Below, piece after piece: positions 22,019-30,340 of a stretch of 64,000 nt of DNA (within the stretch, counting starts at the first letter, position 1; every line of letters begins with the position of its first letter). The position numbers and the translations under genes were made by a program. The notes under the pieces are model-generated. The model was not told where the DNA came from, did no database searches, and worked only from the letters and a program-made list of their open reading frames with translations. The DNA comes from Actinomycetota bacterium (GTDB taxonomy: Bacteria; Actinomycetota; Acidimicrobiia; Acidimicrobiales; JAJPHD01), in the NCBI GenBank assembly GCA_021325455.1, contig JAJPHD010000008.1, positions 1 through 64,000 of the forward strand, given 5' to 3'.

Positions 22019-23641
22019 TCACACCGGGTTCCGGCCCGGGCGGGCCGGCGAGGGGTCGACCCGCCCATCAGGGCGGGGCAACCGGGGACCGCCGTCGCCG
22101 GCGTCGAGCTCGTGCCGGGGCCCGGCCGGGCGGTGGGCCAGGGCCGGCGCCGGAGCCGGCTCGCCGCGCAGGCGGGCCGGCCGGCCGAGCACCAGGGCCC
22201 GCAGGGCAACCACCCCCCCCGGGGGGAGGAGGACCAGCCAGGGCAGCTCGTAGCGCCAGGTGAAGACCGTGGTGGCGGTGGCAAAGGCCAGGAGCACGAT
22301 GCAAACGAAGGGGAAGAGCAGGCAGTCGGCCCGCAGCTCGCTGCGCCGGGCCCGGCCGATACCCAGCGCGGCCAGCAGCCCGGCCAGCATCAGAGCTCCG
22401 AGCAGGGTCCCGGGCACGTAGGCGCCGGCCTGGTAGGCACGCAGGAAGCGGGCCAAGGGCCGGTCCACCACCGGAGGCCCGCCGCCGAAGGACCGCATGA
22501 CGGAGCGCACCTGCTGGTGGGATACGCCGAACACCGGGTAGTAGCTGGTCTTGAACTGCCAGGGCTGGTCTACGGGCGCCACGACATGGGTAGGCCGCAG
22601 CCCCAGGACGAAGCCCCCCACCACCACCCGGGCATAGGCGAGCGGCTGGTGCAGGATGATGCGCTCGGCGAAGTTCTGGAGGACGGCCTGGCCGTCCAGC
22701 CCCGGGGGTGGCCTGTAGCTCCGGCCCGGTGAGTGTGGCGAAGCCTGGTAGTAGAGAGCGCTGGGCCGGGTCGACGGTGGCGTGTCCTGGCACAGGGGCC
22801 GCTCGTAGGAGGGAAGCTGGAGCCCGTGGCAGTCGGCGAAGGGAGCCACCCGGGCATAGAGGACCAAGCCCGACAGGCCGGTGATCCCGAACTTCCCGTT
22901 GGTGGAGTCGTACCAGCCTGCGTAGGCGAGGAGGGGGAGCGCAAAGGCCACCAGGAGGGCCACGATCCTTACCACGCCCACCCGGCGGATGAGCAGGAAG
23001 ACCAGCACGGGGACGACAACCATCAAGGCGTCGTACCTGGTGAGGACGGCCGCCACCAGCACCAGGCCGGCCAGGATGGCCACCCATGTCCGGGGCCGGC
23101 ACCTCCAGACGAGCAGGGTCAGGGTCACCAGCAGGAGGAGCTCGAACACCGTGTCGGACATCACGTACTGCTCGATGTTGAGCTGGTAGGCGCTGAACAG
23201 CACGGGCAGGGTGGCCAGGGCCGCCGCCCAGCGCCGGCAGCCCAGGCGCAGCACCACGGCGTAGATGATGACGGCCATGGCGAGTCCCATGGCGTGCTGG
23301 ACGGCGGGCACGACCATCAGGTCGTGGGCGGCGAGGAGGGGGCGCAGCAGGATCGAGTACCCGAGGGGATGCCATCCCCCGGGGGTCAGCCGCATGGCCC
23401 CACCCAGGTAGTCGAGGGAGTCCGGGTAGAGGAGAGCGGGCTGGTAGGCAACCATGGTCACGGCCCTGAGAGCGGCTCCCAGGACCAGGAGGCCCGCCAG
23501 CACCCAGTGCCGGAGGACGGGGGCGAGCCATCGACCGGCGGCGCCGGGCGCCCGGCCCGGTCGGGCTGGTAGAGGAGGGGCGGCTCGGACCTCGGCCATC
23601 TGCGGCGGAGCGTACTCGCCGATAGGGCCGCCCACTGGCAC
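22019..23641 (-). CDS. polytopic membrane protein, probable GT-C-type glycosyltransferase (paralogue set A)
   Basis: Multiple TM segments; shares YPDSLDYL, PVLFSAYQLNIEQYVMSD, LPSYERPLC, FAERIILHQPLAYA with ORFs at 32496 and 36241. Confidence 0.75.
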   Translation of the reverse strand: MPVGGPIGEYAPPQMAEVRAAPPLPARPGRAPGAAGRWLAPVLRHWVLAGLLVLGAALRAVTMVAYQPALLYPDSLDYLGGAMRLTPGGWHPLGYSILLRPLLAAHDLMVVPAVQHAMGLAMAVIIYAVVLRLGCRRWAAALATLPVLFSAYQLNIEQYVMSDTVFELLLLVTLTLLVWRCRPRTWVAILAGLVLVAAVLTRYDALMVVVPVLVFLLIRRVGVVRIVALLVAFALPLLAYAGWYDSTNGKFGITGLSGLVLYARVAPFADCHGLQLPSYERPLCQDTPPSTRPSALYYQASPHSPGRSYRPPPGLDGQAVLQNFAERIILHQPLAYARVVVGGFVLGLRPTHVVAPVDQPWQFKTSYYPVFGVSHQQVRSVMRSFGGGPPVVDRPLARFLRAYQAGAYVPGTLLGALMLAGLLAALGIGRARRSELRADCLLFPFVCIVLLAFATATTVFTWRYELPWLVLLPPGGVVALRALVLGRPARLRGEPAPAPALAHRPAGPRHELDAGDGGPRLPRPDGRVDPSPARPGRNPV

Positions 23642-23647
23642 TATCGT
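23642..23647 (+). promoter_or_regulatory. leaderless-type -10 (TATCGT)
   Basis: TATCGT, 8 nt to the GTG at 23656. Confidence 0.5.
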
Positions 23648-23655
23648 CGCACGCC

Positions 23656-24822
23656 GTGCGCAGGCTGGAGGGCAGCGCCGCCGCCCTGGACCAGGTCCGG
23701 TGGTCCTGGGACACCTTCGGCAGGACCGACCCCCTCTGGGCGGTGCTCACCGCTCCGGGGACCCAGGGAGGCAGGTGGGACCCCGAGGAGTTCTTCCGGA
23801 CCGGGGAGGGCGATGTGGGCCGCCTGCTGGCCGAGGCCGAGGAGCACGGCCTCGCCACCTCGGGGCGGGCCGCCCTGGACTTCGGATGCGGCGTGGGGCG
23901 CCTGACCCAGCCGCTGGCAGCTCGCTTCCGCCAGGTCGTAGGTGTGGACGTGGCCCCGTCCATGCTCGATCTGGCCCGGGCCCGCAACCGCTACGGTGAG
24001 CGCTGCCGGTACGTCCTCAACCAGGATCCCCACCTGGGCCTCTTTCCTGACTCCACCTTCGACCTCGTTCTCAGCCTCTTCGTGCTCCAGCACATGCCCC
24101 CCCACCTGAGCGGCGCCTACCTGGGCGAGCTGGTGCGGGTCCTCGCACCGGGCGGGACGCTGATATTCCAGTTGCCGGTCGCCCCCCTGCCCGCCCAGGA
24201 CCCTGGCCGAGAGGTGGCCGAACCTCTCCCCCCCCAGGCCTACCGGGCCGAGCTGGCAGTGCGCCTGCCGCCCGTCTCCTACCTGCCGCCGGGAGCCCTG
24301 GTGGACCTGGGAGTCCGGCTGCGCAACGCCAGCCCCGTCGCCTGGAGCCGCTTCCCCGGCGACCGAGCCCTCCAGGTCGGCAACCACTGGTGCCGGGCCT
24401 CGGGGGAGCGGCTGCTGCTCGACGACGGCCGGGCCCCCGTCCCCCGGGCCCTGGCTCCCGGCGAGCGGGTCGAGCTCAGCCTGAGGGTGAGGACGCCGTC
24501 GGCGGTCGGCAGGTACCGGCTGGAGGTGGACCTGGTGCTGGAGGGAGTGGCCTGGTTCGCCGACCGGGGTTCGCCACCTGCCTCTCTCTCGGTGCAGGTG
24601 GGCTCCGGCCCTGCCAGGGCCCTCTCCCTCCTCAGGGGGGGACGGGGCTCGGATGCCCTCTTCCAGGGGCCGCCCCCCCGGCCCATCATGGAGATGCACC
24701 CGGTGGCCGACGAGGAGGTCTCCAGGCTCGTGGAGGCGGCCGGCGGCGCCGTGGTCCACAGGCAGCCCGGGACCATCCCCGGCTTCGAGGACCGCACGTA
24801 CTTCGTAACCAGGGCCCGGTAG
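23656..24822 (+). CDS. SAM-dependent methyltransferase with C-terminal Wzt-like beta domain
   Basis: ALDFGCGVGRLTQPLAARFRQVVGVDVAPSMLDLAR…LVLSLFVLQHM; C-terminal LVDLGVRLRNASPVAW…GRYRLEVDLVLEGVAWFADRG. Confidence 0.8.
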   Translation: MRRLEGSAAALDQVRWSWDTFGRTDPLWAVLTAPGTQGGRWDPEEFFRTGEGDVGRLLAEAEEHGLATSGRAALDFGCGVGRLTQPLAARFRQVVGVDVAPSMLDLARARNRYGERCRYVLNQDPHLGLFPDSTFDLVLSLFVLQHMPPHLSGAYLGELVRVLAPGGTLIFQLPVAPLPAQDPGREVAEPLPPQAYRAELAVRLPPVSYLPPGALVDLGVRLRNASPVAWSRFPGDRALQVGNHWCRASGERLLLDDGRAPVPRALAPGERVELSLRVRTPSAVGRYRLEVDLVLEGVAWFADRGSPPASLSVQVGSGPARALSLLRGGRGSDALFQGPPPRPIMEMHPVADEEVSRLVEAAGGAVVHRQPGTIPGFEDRTYFVTRAR

Positions 24823-24826
24823 GACT

Positions 24827-27256
24827 ATGAAGGTCTGCTCCATCGTGGCCCGCAACTACCTGGCCCATGCCCGGGTCCTCGCCCAGAGCCTGGCCGAGCA
24901 CCACCCTGGCACCACCCTCAGCCTCCTTCTCATCGATGGAAGCGACACCGACCGCCCCCCCCAGGGGAGCGAGGCCTTCGAGGTGCTGCTGCCCACCGAC
25001 ATCGGCCTCGACCGCAGGACCTTCCACCAGATGGCCGCCGTCTACGACGTGACGGAGCTGTCCACGGCCCTCAAGCCCACCCTCCTCCGCCACCTGATCG
25101 CCTGCGACGAGGTGGCCGTCTACCTGGACCCCGACATCGAGGTCCATGCCCCCTTTCTCGGCCAGACCGCCGAGCTGGCCCTTGGCCATGGGATAGTCCT
25201 CACCCCCCATGTGCTCAGCCCCATGCCCCGGGACGGCAAGTGGATCACCGAGCAGGCCCTCCTCTACTCCGGCATGTACAACCTCGGCTTCATCGCCGTG
25301 GGGCGCAGCGCCGGGGACTTCTGCTCGTGGTGGGAGGAGAGGACCCGGCTGGACGCCATCTCGCACCCCGAGCAGGGCCTCTTCACGGACCAGCGCTGGA
25401 TCGACTTCGTCCCGTCGCTCTTCCCCCACACCATCCAGAGGGACCCGGGCTGGAACGTCGCTTATTGGAACGCCCACGAGCGCCCTCTCTCGGAGGGGGC
25501 CGACGGCACCGTGCTGGCGGCCGGGGAGCCTTTGCGCTTCCTCCACCTGAGCGGCTTCGACCACCGCCGCCCCTACCTCCTGTCGCGCCACCAGCGCCAC
25601 CGGCCCCGGACGCTCCTGAGCGAGAACCCGGTGCTCTCGCGCCTGGTCGCCCGCTACCGGGACAAGCTGCTCGCCGCCGGTGTCAGGGAGGCCGAGCGCA
25701 TCCCCTACCGCTTCGGCCGGCTCGGCAACGGGCCATTCCCCATCGAGGTGCGTCGCCATCTCCGGCAGCTGATCCTGGACCCGCCCCCGGGAACGGAGCT
25801 GCCCCCCGACCCCTTCGACGCCGCCGGTGAGGGCCCTTTCCTCAGCTGGCTCAACGCCCCCGTCGCCTGGCCGGGAGGCCGACCCCTGCCCCGCCTGGTC
25901 CGCATCGTGTGGGAGAGCCGCCCTGACCTGCAGGTCGTGTACTGGGGGCCCGACGGCCCCACGGGTGCCGCCCTGCTGGAGTGGGCGGCGCATGACGAGC
26001 TGTTCCGGGAGAGGTTCGGGCACCTTCTCCGGCCCTCGCCCTCCCGGAGCGGGAGGGGTGACCACCGCAGGGCCCGCCCGGGGCCCGTGGGCCCCGGTGT
26101 CAACGTCGTCGGCTACCTCGCCGCCGAGATGGGGGTGGGCGAGAGCGGACGGGCCATCGCCCGGGCTGCCGAACGGGCCGGTCTGCCCTACAGCACCTAC
26201 AACTATCGCTCCACCTTCTCCCGCCAGGCTCACGAGTACAAGGGAGTCGGGCCTCCCACCTGCCCCTATGACGTGAACCTGTTCGTGGTCAACGCCGACG
26301 CCACCCCGCTCTTCATGGCGCAGCAGGGCCATGAGCTGTCCGAGGGGAGGTACCGGATCGGCTTCTGGGCCTGGGAGGTGAGCCTGTTCCCCCCCCACAT
26401 GCATGCCGGGTTCGACTACGTGGACGAGGTTTGGGTCCCCTCCCCCTACTCGCAGTCAGCCATCCAGCCTCACACTACCAAGCCGGTAAGGGTCTTCCCG
26501 AACCCCGTCATCCCCCACCCTCCTACCTTCCTCTCCCGCTCCGACGTGGGGCTTCCCGGGGGCTTCATGTTCCTTTTCATGTTCGACTACCTGAGCGTGA
26601 CCTCCCGCAAGAACCCCACGGCCGTCGTGGAGGCGTACAAGGCCGCCTTCCGCCCCGACGACGGCGCCTTCCTGGTGGTCAAGTCCATCAACGGCGACCG
26701 GGACCTGGCCAGCCTGGAGGAGCTCCGCTTCCTGGCGGGGGGCCGCCCGGACATCATGATCAGGGACGGGTACCTCCCCCGCCGCCACGTGGCGGCGCTG
26801 ACCCAACTGGCGGACTGCTACGTGTCGCTCCACCGCTCGGAGGGCTCCGGCCTCACCATGGCCGAGGCCATGGCCCAGGGCAAGCCCGTGGTCGCCACCG
26901 GTTACTCGGGGAACCTCACCTTCATGGACGAGAAGAACAGCCTGCTCGTGCCCTACAAGCTGGTCCGAGTGGGCTACCAGAACGACCCCTACCCCCCCCA
27001 GGCCCTGTGGGCCGAGCCGGACATCGAGGTGGCGGCCCGCCACATGCGCCGGGTGTTCCAAGAGCCGGAGTGGGCTCGCCAGCTGGGCGAGCGGGGCCGC
27101 ATCAGCGTGGAGGCGAAGGTGGGGCTGGACGCCAGCGCCATCCTCATGCGGCGGCTGATAGAGCCACTGTGGGTCCGGGACCGGATCTCCGGCCGTCCCG
27201 TCCCGCCGCGCCGAATGCCGCTCCTGAACCGGGGAGCGGCCCTGCAACCGGGCTAG
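24827..27256 (+). CDS. two-domain glycosyltransferase (GT-A-like N-terminus, GT4 C-terminus)
   Basis: N-terminus ALKPTLLRHLIACDEVAVYLDPDIEVHAPF; C-terminus NVVGYLAAEMGVGESGRAIARAAERAGLP…YVSLHRSEGSGLTMAEAMAQGKPVVATGYSGNLTFM. Confidence 0.85.
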   Translation: MKVCSIVARNYLAHARVLAQSLAEHHPGTTLSLLLIDGSDTDRPPQGSEAFEVLLPTDIGLDRRTFHQMAAVYDVTELSTALKPTLLRHLIACDEVAVYLDPDIEVHAPFLGQTAELALGHGIVLTPHVLSPMPRDGKWITEQALLYSGMYNLGFIAVGRSAGDFCSWWEERTRLDAISHPEQGLFTDQRWIDFVPSLFPHTIQRDPGWNVAYWNAHERPLSEGADGTVLAAGEPLRFLHLSGFDHRRPYLLSRHQRHRPRTLLSENPVLSRLVARYRDKLLAAGVREAERIPYRFGRLGNGPFPIEVRRHLRQLILDPPPGTELPPDPFDAAGEGPFLSWLNAPVAWPGGRPLPRLVRIVWESRPDLQVVYWGPDGPTGAALLEWAAHDELFRERFGHLLRPSPSRSGRGDHRRARPGPVGPGVNVVGYLAAEMGVGESGRAIARAAERAGLPYSTYNYRSTFSRQAHEYKGVGPPTCPYDVNLFVVNADATPLFMAQQGHELSEGRYRIGFWAWEVSLFPPHMHAGFDYVDEVWVPSPYSQSAIQPHTTKPVRVFPNPVIPHPPTFLSRSDVGLPGGFMFLFMFDYLSVTSRKNPTAVVEAYKAAFRPDDGAFLVVKSINGDRDLASLEELRFLAGGRPDIMIRDGYLPRRHVAALTQLADCYVSLHRSEGSGLTMAEAMAQGKPVVATGYSGNLTFMDEKNSLLVPYKLVRVGYQNDPYPPQALWAEPDIEVAARHMRRVFQEPEWARQLGERGRISVEAKVGLDASAILMRRLIEPLWVRDRISGRPVPPRRMPLLNRGAALQPG

Positions 27257-27259
27257 CCT
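27254..27259 (+). promoter_or_regulatory. leaderless-type -10 (TAGCCT)
   Basis: TAGCCT, 7 nt to the ATG at 27267; overlaps the stop codon of the upstream gene. Confidence 0.5.
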
Positions 27260-27266
27260 GACGGCG

Positions 27267-27710
27267 ATGGATGCGGAGAGCGTTGCCGAGGCCGAGACGA
27301 CGGGCCAGCCCGTCCTGAACGGGCACGAGGGAACCGCCACCGGACCGGGGTCCCGCGCCGGTGACGGTGCCGGGGAGACCACGCAGGCCGGGGTGGACCT
27401 CTCGACGACGGCCAGGGCCCTCCGGCTGCAGGCGACGAGGATCGCCGAGCTGGAGGCGGAGAACCGGCGCCTCCTCGACGCCACGGAGGCGGCGCGCGCC
27501 GCAACGGCCCGCGAGGCCGCCGCCCGCGTCATATCGGACCGCACCCTGGCGGTGCTGGAGCAGGAGCTGTCCGACGCCAGGACCCAGTTGGCCGAGGTCC
27601 GCGAGCAGCTGGCGCTCATCCACAAGAGCCGCCTGTGGCGCTACACGGCCCTTCCCCGGCGCATCTACCACCTGGCCAGACGGCTGGCCCACCTGGCCTC
27701 CACCCCTTAG
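27267..27710 (+). CDS. small coiled-coil protein
   Basis: Heptad-rich ARTQLAEVREQLALIHKSRLWRYTALPRRIYHLARRLAHL; leaderless-type promoter TAGCCT-7nt-ATG. Confidence 0.7.
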   Translation: MDAESVAEAETTGQPVLNGHEGTATGPGSRAGDGAGETTQAGVDLSTTARALRLQATRIAELEAENRRLLDATEAARAATAREAAARVISDRTLAVLEQELSDARTQLAEVREQLALIHKSRLWRYTALPRRIYHLARRLAHLASTP

Positions 27711-27713
27711 CCC

Positions 27714-28505
27714 GTGATCTCCTACGCCCAGAACGCCGAGGACGTGGTCCTGGCCCGGCTGTTCGACGGCGGGAGCCCCGGGTTCTACGTGGACCTGGGC
27801 GCCGGCCACCCCATCCACGACTCCGTCACCAAGCACTTCTACGACCGGGGCTGGCACGGCCTCAACGTCGAGCCCATGGAGCAGGAGTACCTCCTCCTCT
27901 GCTCCGAGCGACCGAGGGACGTCAACGTCCGGGCTGCGGTTTCCGACCGGCCCGGCGTCGTCACCCTGTACGAGGCACCGCCCGAGAACCGCGGGGCCTC
28001 GACCCTGGACCCTACGCTGGCGGAGCGCTATCAGGAGGAGGGTCAGCGCTTCGTTCCGGTAGAGGTCCCAGCGGTGACCCTGGCCGACCTCCTCGCCACC
28101 AACGGGGTGGAGCGCATCGACTTCCTGAAGGTGGACGTGGAGGGACATGAGGCTGCCGTCCTCAGCACCGTGGACTGGGCGACCACCCGCCCCCGGGTGC
28201 TGGTGGTGGAGGCCACCGTGCCCAACAGCACCCGGCCCGCCCACCAGCCCTGGGAGAGCCTGGTCATCGGGGCTGGGTACCAGCTGGCCCTCTTCGACGG
28301 CATCAACCGCTTCTACGCCCAGGAAGGGGACCACGAGGCCCTGGAGCGCCTCGGGGCGCCCGCTCACTTCCTCGACGGGTACGAGCCCTGGCGCTGGCTG
28401 TCCCAGCTGCAGAGCGCCCGGGACTACATAAGGAGCCTGGAGGAGGAGATAGGCAAGGTGGCCAGCGAGGCCTCCCGGCTCATCCGGGCGACCAGGCTGG
28501 GCTGA
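27714..28505 (+). CDS. FkbM-family methyltransferase
   Basis: VISYAQNAEDVVLARLFDGGSPGFYVDLGAGHPIHDSVTKHFYDRGWHGLNVEP…IDFLKVDVEGHEAAVL; GTG at 27714. Confidence 0.9.
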   Translation: MISYAQNAEDVVLARLFDGGSPGFYVDLGAGHPIHDSVTKHFYDRGWHGLNVEPMEQEYLLLCSERPRDVNVRAAVSDRPGVVTLYEAPPENRGASTLDPTLAERYQEEGQRFVPVEVPAVTLADLLATNGVERIDFLKVDVEGHEAAVLSTVDWATTRPRVLVVEATVPNSTRPAHQPWESLVIGAGYQLALFDGINRFYAQEGDHEALERLGAPAHFLDGYEPWRWLSQLQSARDYIRSLEEEIGKVASEASRLIRATRLG

Positions 28506-28582
28506 AGCCCGGCGAGGAGACGGCGGTCCGGCGAAGGGGGCGAGGAGTGGCGCCATGCACCCCCCTCGGCCCGGCCGGTGCA

Positions 28583-28588
28583 TACACT
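28583..28588 (+). promoter_or_regulatory. leaderless-type -10 (TACACT)
   Basis: TACACT, 6 nt to the ATG at 28595. Confidence 0.5.
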
Positions 28589-28594
28589 GAGCCG

Positions 28595-30340
28595 ATGCCC
28601 CAGCTGTTCCGCCGTAACGCGACGCGTGTGCTGTCCGCAGCGCTGGCCGCGGTGCTGGGCGCCGCCCTGCTCGCCGGGTGCTCCCTGATCGGGGGAGGCT
28701 CGGGCGGATCGGGGACCGCCGCGCCCACCAGGGACTGCTCTCCGGCCCCCGGCCCCCAGCGCGTCACCTCGTCCTATGTGCGGGGCGCCTACTACTTCGG
28801 CGACGCCTCGCCGATCAACTTCTGGAGCTCGGACCTCTCGGGTGCGGCAAAGACCTTCGCCCAGATGCAGGCTGACGGCTTCAACACAGTGGCCCTGGTC
28901 ATCCCCTGGGGCCACTTCCAGCTCGGCGTCCAGCCGCCCCGCTACGACATGGCCGCCTTCTGCAGCCTGCGTCAACTGGTGTCGATCGCCGGGCACCACC
29001 ACCTTCAGGTCATCCTGCGCCTGAGCTACCAGGACATGGACCCCCGGGACCAGATGGCGGGCAGCGCCAGGGTGAGCCGCCTGTTCTCGGACCCAGCCGT
29101 GCGGCGGTCCTGGCTGGACTACATCGGCAAGGTCCGCCAGCAGGTGAGCCGCTACCCCAACGTGCGGGGCGCCTTCCTGTCCTGGGAGGACTACTGGTTC
29201 CTGGTGAACGAGGCGCAGTCCGCCCATGGCCCCGCCCGCCTACGGCTGGCCCGGGCCACCGGGTACCAGGGCTGGCTCAGCCACCACTACAGCCTGAGCC
29301 AGGTGAGCTCCATCTACGGAGCCCGTTTCTCCTCCTGGTCGGCCGTGCCCACCCCCGCCTACCACACGCCGGCATTCCGCCTCTTCTACCGTTACTTCGA
29401 CTGGTTCCTGGAGAACCGGCTCTTCGAGCCGGCCGAGCGTAGGTTCCCGGGGCTCAGCCTGGAGGCACGCGTCGATGCCGACCCCATCTACCAGGGGAGC
29501 AAGATCATCGGCGGCTACTCCCACAGCGCCACCTGGCACCTGCCCGGCACCTCGGTCACAGGCCTCTACTTCAACCCTTACATGGGCGTCAGCGTCTCTG
29601 GCTCCTCCGAGACGGCCAGCCAGGGGCTGCAGGGGCTGCAGAGCGTCCTTTCCACCATGAAGTCCAAGGCGGAGGGCCGGCCCCTTTTCATCTACGAGTA
29701 CCAGTTCGTGAGCAATGCGCCCCAGATATCGGGCACCCCGACCCTTGCCCCCGACCAGATCCCGGCCTTCATCGAGCAGAGCGGGTCGCTGCTGCGCCAG
29801 TACACGGTCGGCTATGCGGTGTGGACCTACCGGGACTTCCCCGTCACCGTGGTCTTCAACCCCTCCTTCTCCCTGGGAACGGAAGGATGGGCGACCACGG
29901 GGAGCGTCAGCGTGGCCCACCCCCGGCACGCCTCCAGCTACCTCGAGCTCCCGGGTGGCGGATCGGCGGCCCAGTCCATCCCCGGGGGCCGCAACGCCTA
30001 TCCGGGAAGCGGCCGTATGACGCTGTCGCTGCGGGCGGCCGCTGGCGGCAAGGCTAGTGCCCTCAGGGTCAAGGTCGGGGCCAGCGACCGCCACACCTTC
30101 CACGTGGTGCCGGGCTGGCACACCTACAGCTACACCTTCTCGATACCAAGGTCAGGCCTGGCGAACTACAACCTCACCCTCCAGAGCAGCGCCCCCACCA
30201 ACCTGACGGCGGTCAAGCTCTACAGCTTCGTCCAGCTGGGTGATGTCCACAGCCTGAGCGGGGCCGCCGAGCCGGGGCTCGCCGCCCTGCGCAACCTCAA
30301 CAGCCAGCTGGCCAATGCCCCCGGGCCGCCCACGAAGTGA
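28595..30340 (+). CDS. secreted lipoprotein with glycoside-hydrolase-like (beta/alpha)8 domain and C-terminal beta-sandwich
   Basis: Lipobox LLAGCS; FNTVALVIPWGHFQLG, VRGAFLSWEDYWFLVNE, PLFIYEYQF; C-terminus resembles a carbohydrate-binding module; ATG at 28595. Confidence 0.65.
   Translation: MPQLFRRNATRVLSAALAAVLGAALLAGCSLIGGGSGGSGTAAPTRDCSPAPGPQRVTSSYVRGAYYFGDASPINFWSSDLSGAAKTFAQMQADGFNTVALVIPWGHFQLGVQPPRYDMAAFCSLRQLVSIAGHHHLQVILRLSYQDMDPRDQMAGSARVSRLFSDPAVRRSWLDYIGKVRQQVSRYPNVRGAFLSWEDYWFLVNEAQSAHGPARLRLARATGYQGWLSHHYSLSQVSSIYGARFSSWSAVPTPAYHTPAFRLFYRYFDWFLENRLFEPAERRFPGLSLEARVDADPIYQGSKIIGGYSHSATWHLPGTSVTGLYFNPYMGVSVSGSSETASQGLQGLQSVLSTMKSKAEGRPLFIYEYQFVSNAPQISGTPTLAPDQIPAFIEQSGSLLRQYTVGYAVWTYRDFPVTVVFNPSFSLGTEGWATTGSVSVAHPRHASSYLELPGGGSAAQSIPGGRNAYPGSGRMTLSLRAAAGGKASALRVKVGASDRHTFHVVPGWHTYSYTFSIPRSGLANYNLTLQSSAPTNLTAVKLYSFVQLGDVHSLSGAAEPGLAALRNLNSQLANAPGPPTK

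Noticed and set aside
21898-22284. 128-aa ORF near the small gene at 21732
   Set aside because: Overlaps the C-terminal coding end of the membrane protein at 22019 in another frame; Ser/Pro/Arg-rich, likely spurious.
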